From: Pseudomonadota bacterium
GTDB taxonomy: Bacteria; Pseudomonadota; Alphaproteobacteria; Rhizobiales; Beijerinckiaceae
Length of the DNA stretch: 64,000 nucleotides
Reading direction: 5' to 3'
Assembly (NCBI GenBank): GCA_020161575.1
Contig: JAIUNR010000010.1
Location: forward strand, 1-64,000
The notes under the pieces were generated by a model. The model searched no databases, had not been told where the DNA came from, and was given only the letters and a program-made list of their open reading frames with translations. Below, in pieces: positions 43,660 through 49,836 of the stretch. Position numbers and translations under genes: made by a program. The number at the start of each line of letters is the position of its first letter. Positions within the stretch are counted from its first letter, which is position 1.

Positions 43660-45219
43660 ATGGCAAACAAATCCGTGTTTGCATCGATCGTTGGAAAGCT
43701 GCTCCCGCGCCCCGATGTGAAGAACCATGAGGGCGCACCTGCCTACGGCCTTACGCCCCGCCACAAGCTGGCGCAGCTTGCGGCAACGGGCACGCTCAAC
43801 CAGACCTTCTATGCGGAGGCGCGGGAGCAGCTGGACGAAATTACCCGCCTGCTTCCGGAAATCGAGCCGGAATTCATGGCGAAGACGGCCATCTATGCCC
43901 GCGAGAAGGGCTTCATGAAGGATATGCCGGCCCTCCTGCTGGCCTATCTCTCCATGATGCAGACCGAGCATTTCAGCCTCGCGTTCAATCGCGTGGTCGA
44001 TAACGGCAAGATGCTGCGCAATGTCGTGCAGATCCTGCGTTCGGGTGCGACGGGCCGAAAGTCCCTCGGCACCCGGCCCAAGCGGCATGTCCAGCTCTGG
44101 CTGGAAAACGCCTCGGACCGCGAGATCATGCGAGCGGCTGTGGGGAATGCCCCCTCGCTGGCCGACGTGATCAAGATGGTCCATCCCAAGCCGCGTTCAG
44201 CGGAAAGGGCAGCGCTCTACGGCTACCTCATCGGGAAGCCGCATGATGTTTCGGCCCTGCCGGAGATCGTGCGGGATTTCGAGGCGTTCAAGGCAGATCC
44301 GACCCGCGAGGTGCCGGATGTGCCTTTCCAGATGCTGACGGCGCTCCCCCTCACGAAGGAGCACTGGATCGCCATTGGCCGCAAGGCCGGCTGGCACATG
44401 CTGCGGATGAACCTCAACACCTTCATGCGCCACAAGGCGTTCGAGGATGAGGCATTCACCCGCTTCGTGGCCAATCGGCTGGGCGACGAAAAGGCGATCC
44501 GGAAGGCGCATGTCTTCCCGTATCAACTGATGGTCGCGCATGCGATGGCATCGAACGCGCCGCCGCTCATCCGCGAGGCATTGCAGGACGCAATGGAAAT
44601 TGCGGTCAGTAATGCCCCTGCCGTGGATGGCCGGGTCGTCATCTGCCCCGATGTCTCGGGCTCCATGTCGTCACCGGTGACGGGTTTCCGTCGCGGAGCC
44701 ACGACTGCGGTGCGCTGCATTGATGTCGCGGCCCTTGTGGCAGCGGCATTCCTCAGGGCTAACCGCCATGCGCGGATCATCCCGTTCGAGCAGGCTGTGG
44801 TCGAGATCGACCTCAACCCGCGCGACACGGTGCTGACCAATGCGGCGAAGCTGGCCTCCATCGGCGGCGGCGGAACCAACTGCTCGGCGCCGCTTGAAAA
44901 GCTGGTGGCGGAAAAGGCGAAGGTCGATCTTGTCGTGTTCGTCTCGGACAACGAGTCCTGGGTGGATGCGGACCCGAACCGGCATCGCGGAACGGCGATG
45001 ATGCAGAACTGGCAGAAGCTGAAGGCTTGGAACCCGAAGGCAAAGCTGGTCTGCATCGACATCCAGCCGAACACCACGACGCAAGCCGTGGAGCAGGCGG
45101 ATATCCTCAATATCGGGGGCTTCTCCGATACGGTGTTCGATACGATCAGCGCCTTCCATCGGGGGGAGCTGACGCCTGATCGCTGGGTTGGCGAGATCGA
45201 GAAGATCGTGCTTGAATAA
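43660..45219 (+). CDS. rsr: Ro60/Rsr ortholog (TROVE domain + vWA domain)
   Basis: 519 residues from the ATG at 43660 (MANKSVFASIVGKLLPRPDV); an ATG 9 bases upstream is also possible. The HEAT-repeat TROVE ring occupies about residues 30-330 (FYAEAREQLDEITRLLPEIE, KAGWHMLRMNLNTFMRHKAF). The C-terminal von Willebrand A domain has the MIDAS motif in VVICPDVSGSMSSPVTGFRR. Ro proteins bind Y RNAs on their outer surface and misfolded RNA in the central hole, and in bacteria link RNA to PNPase. It is the first gene after the sigma54 promoter, and the five Y-RNA-like modules begin 3 bp after its stop, so it is most likely their binding partner. Confidence 0.95.
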   Translation: MANKSVFASIVGKLLPRPDVKNHEGAPAYGLTPRHKLAQLAATGTLNQTFYAEAREQLDEITRLLPEIEPEFMAKTAIYAREKGFMKDMPALLLAYLSMMQTEHFSLAFNRVVDNGKMLRNVVQILRSGATGRKSLGTRPKRHVQLWLENASDREIMRAAVGNAPSLADVIKMVHPKPRSAERAALYGYLIGKPHDVSALPEIVRDFEAFKADPTREVPDVPFQMLTALPLTKEHWIAIGRKAGWHMLRMNLNTFMRHKAFEDEAFTRFVANRLGDEKAIRKAHVFPYQLMVAHAMASNAPPLIREALQDAMEIAVSNAPAVDGRVVICPDVSGSMSSPVTGFRRGATTAVRCIDVAALVAAAFLRANRHARIIPFEQAVVEIDLNPRDTVLTNAAKLASIGGGGTNCSAPLEKLVAEKAKVDLVVFVSDNESWVDADPNRHRGTAMMQNWQKLKAWNPKAKLVCIDIQPNTTTQAVEQADILNIGGFSDTVFDTISAFHRGELTPDRWVGEIEKIVLE

Positions 45220-45222
45220 GAC

Positions 45223-45334
45223 TGGCCGGGGGGAATGCCTTCGGGACTACATTGGGAACTGGTCCGCGGTCGAAAGGCTAGCGCCAGTCGGGCGCGAGCC
45301 CGGGTGTCTCGATCCTCCCTTGTCCCCCCGGTCA
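45223..45334 (+). ncRNA. Y-RNA-like module 1
   Basis: Helix 1 pairs 45223-45234 with 45323-45334 (12 bp, one G-U). The conserved GAATGC follows its 5' strand and CTTGTC overlaps its 3' strand. Helix 2 pairs TCGGGAC (45241-45247) with GTCTCGA (45306-45312). Between them is a variable domain that includes a GGGC-GCGA-GCCC GNRA hairpin; no TTCGA T-loop is visible, so this module is the least tRNA-like. It begins 3 bp after the rsr stop. Ro-type helix plus the 3' CUUG matches the Y RNA layout. Confidence 0.82.
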
Positions 45335-45343
45335 CTTTCTAAA

Positions 45344-45450
45344 CATGGCGAATGCCGACGGGATTACATCCACCATCTGGCGCTGGCGGCAGGAAACCGC
45401 CACCGGACTCATCGTTATCCGGAGCCGATCTCGTCATTCTTGTCGCCGTG
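45344..45450 (+). ncRNA. Y-RNA-like module 2
   Basis: Helix 1 pairs CATGGCGA (45344-45351) with TCGCCGTG (45443-45450). Helix 2 pairs GACGGGAT (45357-45364) with ATCTCGTC (45428-45435), 8 bp with one G-U. Variable domain: hairpins TGGCGG/CCGCCA and CCGGA/TCCGG. Helix sequences differ from module 1 but pairing is kept. The 3' internal-loop strand is CATTCTTG, with the conserved CTTG. Confidence 0.85.
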
Positions 45451-45481
45451 CTGCTGAACGGGAAAGGGTGAAGACGAAAAA

Positions 45482-45607
45482 CGTGACGAATGCAGGCGGA
45501 ACTACATCGCTGTTAACGATCCGTGTCGCGGGTTCGAGCCCCGCCAGGTGCAAGCCTGTAGCTCAGTTGGTAGAGCAGGAATGTTTCGCCGAACCCTTGT
45601 CGTCACG
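45482..45607 (+). ncRNA. Y-RNA-like module 3 with a circularly permuted tRNA-Asn-like domain
   Basis: Helix 1: CGTGACGA (45482-45489) with TCGTCACG (45600-45607). Helix 2: GGCGGAAC (45495-45502) with GTTTCGCC (45583-45590). The insert holds, in this order: an anticodon-like arm ATCG-CTGTTAA-CGAT (45506-45520; the loop equals a tRNA-Asn GUU anticodon loop), a variable GTGTC, a T-arm GCGGG-TTCGAGC-CCCGC (45528-45544), an acceptor-like stem CAGG/CCTG closed by TGCAAG (45545-45558), TA, and a D-arm GCTC-AGTTGGTA-GAGC (45561-45576). This is tRNA order opened between D-arm and anticodon arm and closed at the acceptor. It is not a normal tRNA gene. Confidence 0.85.
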
Positions 45608-45620
45608 GCTTTCCATTCAC

Positions 45621-45747
45621 GCAGCGAATGCTTGCGGGACTCCATGGTAGCGCGCCTGCCTTTGGCAGGAGGCCGGTGGTTCGAATCCACCCTCCGCCGC
45701 AAGGCGTGAGTAGCGCAGCAAAACGTCTCGCCCATGCTCGTCGCTGC
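45621..45747 (+). ncRNA. Y-RNA-like module 4 with a tRNA-like domain
   Basis: Helix 1: GCAGCGA (45621-45627) with TCGCTGC (45741-45747). Helix 2: GCGGGAC (45634-45640) with GTCTCGC (45725-45731). The insert has a D-loop-like CCATGGTAG, a hairpin CCTGCC-TTT-GGCAGG (45655-45669) in the anticodon-arm position, a perfect T-arm GGTGG-TTCGAAT-CCACC (45675-45691), and an acceptor-like stem CGCC-GCAA-GGCG (45695-45706) capped by a GNRA loop, then GTAGCGCAGC resembling a short D-arm. The internal-loop strand is CTCG instead of CTTG. Confidence 0.85.
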
Positions 45748-45773
45748 AATCCTTTCCGTTTTCGTCGTGAAGG

Positions 45774-45898
45774 CGTGGCGAATGCTGCTGGGACTCCATT
45801 GGTAGGGCCGCAAGGCTTGAGGTTCGACTCCTCCGCGATGCGGAGAAATCCGTGCTGCGAGACGGTCTCACCACCCCTTGTCGCCACGGCCTACACGA
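45774..45898 (+). ncRNA. Y-RNA-like module 5 with a reduced tRNA-like domain
   Basis: Helix 1: CGTGGCGA (45774-45781) with TCGCCACG (45891-45898). Helix 2: TGGGAC (45789-45794) with GTCTCA (45865-45870). The insert has CCATTGGTAG, a mini-hairpin GCC-GCAA-GGC, a T-arm GAGG-TTCGACT-CCTC (45819-45833) and a closed stem CGC-GAT-GCG. The conserved CTTG precedes the 3' helix strand. It ends 56 bp before rtcB, and a T-rich stretch TTTTGTTTTTCT (45906-45917) follows, a possible processing or pausing site. Confidence 0.85.
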
Positions 45899-45954
45899 CG
45901 CCGAATTTTGTTTTTCTGCCCCGAAGTGGCAGGTGTTTATGGAAGGAACGGACC

Positions 45955-47199
45955 ATGGAACGGTCGTTCGAGTTTTTGACCGAGGCTTTCGATGCCGCGC
46001 GCGAGGCCAAGGCCGCGCCGGTGAAGATGTGGACGCGTGGCGTGCCGGTGGATGAACCGTCGAAACGCCAACTCCTCAACACCGCCTCCATGCCGTTCAT
46101 CTACAAGTGGATGGCGGTGATGCCGGATGTCCATTACGGCAAGGGCTCGACGATTGGTTCGGTGATCCCGACCATCGGCGCGATCATCCCGGCTGCCGTG
46201 GGCGTCGATATCGGTTGCGGCATGATGGCGGCGCGCACCTCGCTCGTTGCCTCTGATCTGCCGGATACCCTGCTGCCTTTGCGTTCCGCCCTGGAGCGCG
46301 CGGTGCCGCATGGACGTTCGGTGGGGCGTGGCAAGCGCGATTCCGGGGCCTGGCACAACCTGCCGAAGGCCACCGAAGAAGGGTGGATGGGGCTCGAAGC
46401 CGGCTTCAAGGCCATCATCGAGAAGCATCCCAAACTCGCTTCGGCTAACACCGCGAACCATCTGGGAACGCTCGGAACCGGCAATCACTTCCTCGAGGTC
46501 TGCCTTGATGAGGAGGATCGTGTCTGGTTCATGCTGCATTCCGGGTCGCGCGGTGTTGGCAATGTCATCGGCACCTACTTCATCGAACAGGCGCAGAATG
46601 ACATGCGCCGGTTCTTCATCAACCTGCCGGACGAGGATCTCGCCTACTTTCCCGAAGGGACACCGAACTTCGACGATTACGTCGAGGCGGTGGAATGGGC
46701 GCAGAGCTTCGCGATGATGAACCGCCAGGTGATGATGAGCCACGCCATCGAGGCTGCGCGCGGGGTGATCGAGAAGCCGTTCGAGGCTCATCTCGAGGCC
46801 GTGAACGGCCATCACAACTACGTCGCGCGCGAGCATCATTTCGGGAAGAACGTGTTCATCACCCGAAAGGGGGCGGTGCGCGCAGCGGAAGGTGTGATGG
46901 GCATCATCCCGGGCTCGATGGGCGCGAAGAGCTTCATCGTGCGCGGGAAGGGCAATCTCGAGAGCTTCTGCTCGTGCTCGCATGGCGCGGGGCGTGTCAT
47001 GTCCCGTGCCGAAGCCAAGCGTCGCTTCACCATCGCCGATCACATCGCGGATACGGCGGGCGTGGAGTGCCGCAAGGATGCTGATGTGATCGACGAAACG
47101 CCGAAGGCTTACAAGGATATCGACGCCGTGATGGCCGCACAGGGCGATCTCGTCGAGATCGTTCACACCCTGAGGCAGATCGTCTGCGTGAAAGGTTAG
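45955..47199 (+). CDS. rtcB: RtcB RNA-splicing ligase (3'-phosphate/5'-OH)
   Basis: 414 residues from the ATG at 45955, preceded by GGAAGGAACGG; upstream in-frame sequence is Y-RNA DNA, not coding. Mn- and GTP-dependent ligase motifs are all present: VGVDIGCGMMAARTSLVASD, HLGTLGTGNHFLEVCLDEED, MLHSGSRGVGNVIGTYFIEQ, VNGHHNYVAREHHFGKNVFI and the guanylylation His in SFCSCSHGAGRVMSRAEAK. It joins RNA 2',3'-cyclic phosphate or 3'-phosphate ends to 5'-OH ends, for example cleaved tRNAs. It follows the Y RNA array and precedes rtcA. Confidence 0.97.
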   Translation: MERSFEFLTEAFDAAREAKAAPVKMWTRGVPVDEPSKRQLLNTASMPFIYKWMAVMPDVHYGKGSTIGSVIPTIGAIIPAAVGVDIGCGMMAARTSLVASDLPDTLLPLRSALERAVPHGRSVGRGKRDSGAWHNLPKATEEGWMGLEAGFKAIIEKHPKLASANTANHLGTLGTGNHFLEVCLDEEDRVWFMLHSGSRGVGNVIGTYFIEQAQNDMRRFFINLPDEDLAYFPEGTPNFDDYVEAVEWAQSFAMMNRQVMMSHAIEAARGVIEKPFEAHLEAVNGHHNYVAREHHFGKNVFITRKGAVRAAEGVMGIIPGSMGAKSFIVRGKGNLESFCSCSHGAGRVMSRAEAKRRFTIADHIADTAGVECRKDADVIDETPKAYKDIDAVMAAQGDLVEIVHTLRQIVCVKG

Positions 47200-47258
47200 T
47201 CGTTTGGGTGCCGAGGAGCCATCAAAGACCCCTCGGAAGCTTCGTGCGCTTCTGTTGT

Positions 47259-47579
47259 TTATGGATGGACGGTCACGAAGTCTTCACGCCAGCCATCCTG
47301 ATCGAGAGCGTGTTCATCGATCAGGAAATCATCCGGGTGATCCTCGAGCCCGGGGAGCAGCTGGGTGCGTACCATCGCAGCCTCAGCATTGGCGCGTGAC
47401 CCATAAACATCGATCAGCTTGCCATCACAGTCGCCGTCGCCAAGGTCGCGACTATGCCAGAGCAGAAAACAGAATTCATAACCATGACAGTGCCTTCGAG
47501 CCGAGGTTGCGTGATATGATAATGATTGATGGTTCCCTTGGCGAGGGTGGCGGGCAGATCCTGCGCTCCTCGCTAACAT
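47259..47579 (-). CDS. small protein antisense in the rtcB-rtcA gap
   Basis: The frame ends with a clearly protein-like segment: FLLWHSRDLGDGDCDGKLID, VYGSRANAEAAMVRTQLLPG, LEDHPDDFLIDEHALDQDGW. I recognise this as a small conserved family that typically opens Y-E-V-F-L-L-W-H and has the K-L-I-G-V-Y and D-E-Y blocks (possibly DUF7336; function unknown). The matching region starts near 47490, but no ATG/GTG/TTG lies there; the only in-frame ATG is at 47579, overlapping the rtcA start on the other strand. So it is either a real gene with an unusual start or a truncated relic. It fills most of the 316-bp gap between rtcB and rtcA. Confidence 0.45.
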   Translation of the reverse strand: MLARSAGSARHPRQGNHQSLSYHATSARRHCHGYEFCFLLWHSRDLGDGDCDGKLIDVYGSRANAEAAMVRTQLLPGLEDHPDDFLIDEHALDQDGWREDFVTVHP

Positions 47580-48556
47580 TGTCGATGGTCACGGGAAAGC
47601 CGTTCGCCATCGAGAACATTCGCGCGAGCCGCGAAAATCCTGGCCTGATGCGCCAGCACTTGACAGCCGTGAAGGCTGCCGCCGCCATTTGCGGGGCCCA
47701 AGTTCGCTATGCCGAGATCGGCTCAACGCGCCTTGTGTTCGAGCCTGGCCGCGTGGTCGGGGGGACGCATGAATTCAACATTGGCTCGGCTGGCTCGACG
47801 TCGCTCGTGCTTCAGACGCTGCTCCTGCCGCTGGCCCTCGCGACTGCGCCGTCACGCCTTGTCATTCAAGGCGGAACGCACAACCTCGCCGCACCACCCT
47901 TCGAGTTCATGGCGCGCGCCTTCCTGCCCTTGCTGGCAAGGGTCGGCTACCGCGTGCGCATCCGACTGACCCGTCCCGGCTTCTTCCCGGCCGGCGGCGG
48001 CGAAATCGTGGTGGAGATCGAGCCGTCCACGACGCTTGAGCCGCTCGTGCTCGAGACGCGTGGGGCGCTTGTTCGCCGTCGCATTGAGGCGCGGATCGCC
48101 AACCTGCCGTTCAACATCGCAAAGCGCGAGGTGGCGCATGCCGGAGAGATACTCGGCTGGAATGACGAGGAAGGTGCGGCCCTCCAGATCGATGATGCGC
48201 CGGGCTCCGGGAATGTCGTGCTGATCGAGGTCGAGCACGAAACGGTCACCGAGGTCTTCACGGGCTTCGGTCGGCAGGGTGTCTCGGCGGAAGCGGTCGC
48301 GGCCAGTGCCGCCAGAGAGGCTCGTGACTACCTCGCCGCCTCCCATGCGATTGGCCCGCATCTCGCGGACCAGCTCCTCCTGCCTATGGCGCTCGGCAGG
48401 GGCGGTCGTTTTACCACTGGCCCGCTGACGAGCCATACGCGCACCAACATCGCGACCATCCAGAGATTTCTAGATGTGCCGGTGCTGGTGCATTTCGAAG
48501 CGCAGGATTTCGTTGTGGAGTTGGGATGCCCCAGTCCATCGGGAGAAGCAGCCTAG
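47516..48556 (+). CDS. rtcA: RtcA RNA 3'-terminal phosphate cyclase
   Basis: 346 residues from MIMIDGSLGEGGGQILRSSL at 47516 (GAGG about 8 bases upstream). Conserved RTC motifs: RASRENPGLMRQHLTAVKAA, GSAGSTSLVLQTLLLPLALA, FFPAGGGEIVVEIEPS and the adenylated-His region near PMALGRGGRFTTGPLTSHTR, in which SHTRTNI is typical. It converts RNA 3'-phosphates to 2',3'-cyclic phosphates with ATP, supplying or protecting ends for RtcB. It is the last gene of the repair unit; the right 80-bp repeat begins 42 bp downstream. Confidence 0.96.
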   Translation: MIMIDGSLGEGGGQILRSSLTLSMVTGKPFAIENIRASRENPGLMRQHLTAVKAAAAICGAQVRYAEIGSTRLVFEPGRVVGGTHEFNIGSAGSTSLVLQTLLLPLALATAPSRLVIQGGTHNLAAPPFEFMARAFLPLLARVGYRVRIRLTRPGFFPAGGGEIVVEIEPSTTLEPLVLETRGALVRRRIEARIANLPFNIAKREVAHAGEILGWNDEEGAALQIDDAPGSGNVVLIEVEHETVTEVFTGFGRQGVSAEAVAASAAREARDYLAASHAIGPHLADQLLLPMALGRGGRFTTGPLTSHTRTNIATIQRFLDVPVLVHFEAQDFVVELGCPSPSGEAA

Positions 48557-48598
48557 CGGCAAGCGCAGACCATCATTCGACCGCCCGGTCTTCCACTA

Positions 48599-48678
48599 AT
48601 CGCCTCCGGGCGAGGCCCGACCGGCGATCAGAACATAAACTCGTGGGTTCTTCTTTCGGGCGCCGGATGGCAGGGGAG
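48599..48678. repeat. right 80-bp direct repeat (candidate att site)
   Basis: Same orientation as 41288-41367, with one mismatch (G for A at position 60). Immediately beyond it the sequence continues GAGGGATTCGGTCCCC, which on the minus strand reads like a degenerate T-arm before the CTCCCCTGCCA end, as in a decayed tRNA 3' half. This supports a tRNA-derived integration site, although no complete tRNA could be folded here. Confidence 0.85.
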
Positions 48679-48903
48679 GAGGGATTCGGTCCCCTACACT
48701 GCACGACCTCTAAGCCTTTGAAATTACACGCTCACTGATGATTCAGTGCACAGGAATGTGTACAGATCTGTGCGCAGTTTGAAAAGCGATTTCTCGCGCG
48801 AGTCCAACCCGCTCGGATAGTGACGTCTAGCCTGCTTTCTCGCGTCGTATGATCGCAACAGGGCATCAGGCTCCTGCACCGCAGGCGGGCACTCCAGTGG
48901 GTT
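48679..48903. other. intergenic, right flank of the island
   Basis: No gene is credible here. A dyad GCACAG (48748-48753) / CTGTGC (48768-48773) lies about 130 bp after the mrr stop on its downstream side. The segment separates the RNA-repair island from the restriction operon. Confidence 0.5.
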
Positions 48904-49836
48904 TCACGGATCGAAGAATTCTTCGTCGATGCGCTTGATGGTGAGCGTTTCCTCGATCCGACAGCCAATACTGTGTGCCAGCATCAGGCGAGCAAACTGA
49001 ACGCCGTCGATCAGGACGATCCGCTTCGAGAGCATTCCTGCCGTCTCACGCGCGCTGGCCGAGAAGGTTGATGTTGTGACAAAAAGGCCCTTGGTCGCGC
49101 GCACGCGGTCCAAAGAGCCAAAGAAGTCGCGGATTGCCCCTGAGCCAACCGGGGAACCATCCTGATAACGCTTGGCCTGGACGTAGATGCGGTCAAGCCC
49201 AAGGGGATCCTGATCGATCACGCCATCAATCCCCCCGTCTCCGCTCCCACCCGTCAGCGCGCGATCGAGCGCGCCAGCCGATCCGCCATAGCCCATAGCG
49301 AGCAGCAGCTGGACAATGACGCGCTCGAAGAAGGCAGGCGTCCCTTGCCGGACGCGCGTGAGCAGGTCCTCGGCCAAAGCCGTTTCAAGCCTGCGATAGG
49401 CGAGCCGGATCGTCTCGTCAGGGGTGAGCGTCGGCTCGTCGGCGGGTTTTACGGTGGTTAGTGCAACCGATTCGGTGCTGTCGGAATCGCCGCTACCATC
49501 GTTCCGGAAGGCAGCGAATTCCGGAAAGCGCTGGAGCAACTTGATGTCGATGCGCTTGGGCGGTGACGCCAAGACCTCGTGTCCGCGCGCTGTGATCGTG
49601 AACCGCCCTCTTCCGCTCAAGCTGATCAGCCCTGCCTTGCCGAGGTAGCTCTTGGACCAGTGAACCCGGTTGGCAAACGTTGTCTGCCGGCCGGATGGGA
49701 GAAGATGCGCGCGCTCATCCGGTGTCAGAGCGAATTCGTCCGCCAGGCGCTCGACGACATCGCCAATGCGAACCTCGCCTTGTGCCGAGGCGCGCAAAAC
49801 CGGGAGCATGAGCGTCTGAAAATCAGGAATGGGCAT
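48904..49836 (-). CDS. mrr: Mrr-type restriction endonuclease
   Basis: 310 residues. N-terminal winged-helix Mrr_N domain (residues 1-95; VHWSKSYLGKAGLISLSGRG) and C-terminal PD-(D/E)xK catalytic domain: MGYGGSAGALDRALTGGSGD then GGIDGVIDQDPLG with catalytic Asp and YVQAKRYQDGSPVG with the QxK motif. Mrr enzymes cut DNA with foreign methylation. The gene start overlaps the hsdM stop by one base, so it belongs to the restriction operon as its last gene. Confidence 0.92.
   Translation of the reverse strand: MPIPDFQTLMLPVLRASAQGEVRIGDVVERLADEFALTPDERAHLLPSGRQTTFANRVHWSKSYLGKAGLISLSGRGRFTITARGHEVLASPPKRIDIKLLQRFPEFAAFRNDGSGDSDSTESVALTTVKPADEPTLTPDETIRLAYRRLETALAEDLLTRVRQGTPAFFERVIVQLLLAMGYGGSAGALDRALTGGSGDGGIDGVIDQDPLGLDRIYVQAKRYQDGSPVGSGAIRDFFGSLDRVRATKGLFVTTSTFSASARETAGMLSKRIVLIDGVQFARLMLAHSIGCRIEETLTIKRIDEEFFDP

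Noticed and set aside
45540..45850. Conventional tRNA genes suggested by TTCGAAT, TTCGAGC and GTAGCTCAGTTGGTAGAGC
   Set aside because: No complete cloverleaf in normal order; arms are permuted or have closed acceptor ends and lie within covarying Y-RNA helices.
45223..45898. CRISPR array
   Set aside because: Repeated motifs are short, spacing is irregular in function, and the repeats covary as RNA helices; no cas genes and no identical 25-40 bp repeats.
45628..45954. N-terminal extension of RtcB
   Set aside because: The upstream 109 codons translate Y RNA modules 4 and 5; the ATG at 45955 has a good ribosome binding site and gives the normal RtcB N-terminus.
48732..48968. 78-residue minus-strand frame after mrr
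   Set aside because: Overlaps the mrr 3' end in another frame and has Ser/Arg-rich random composition.
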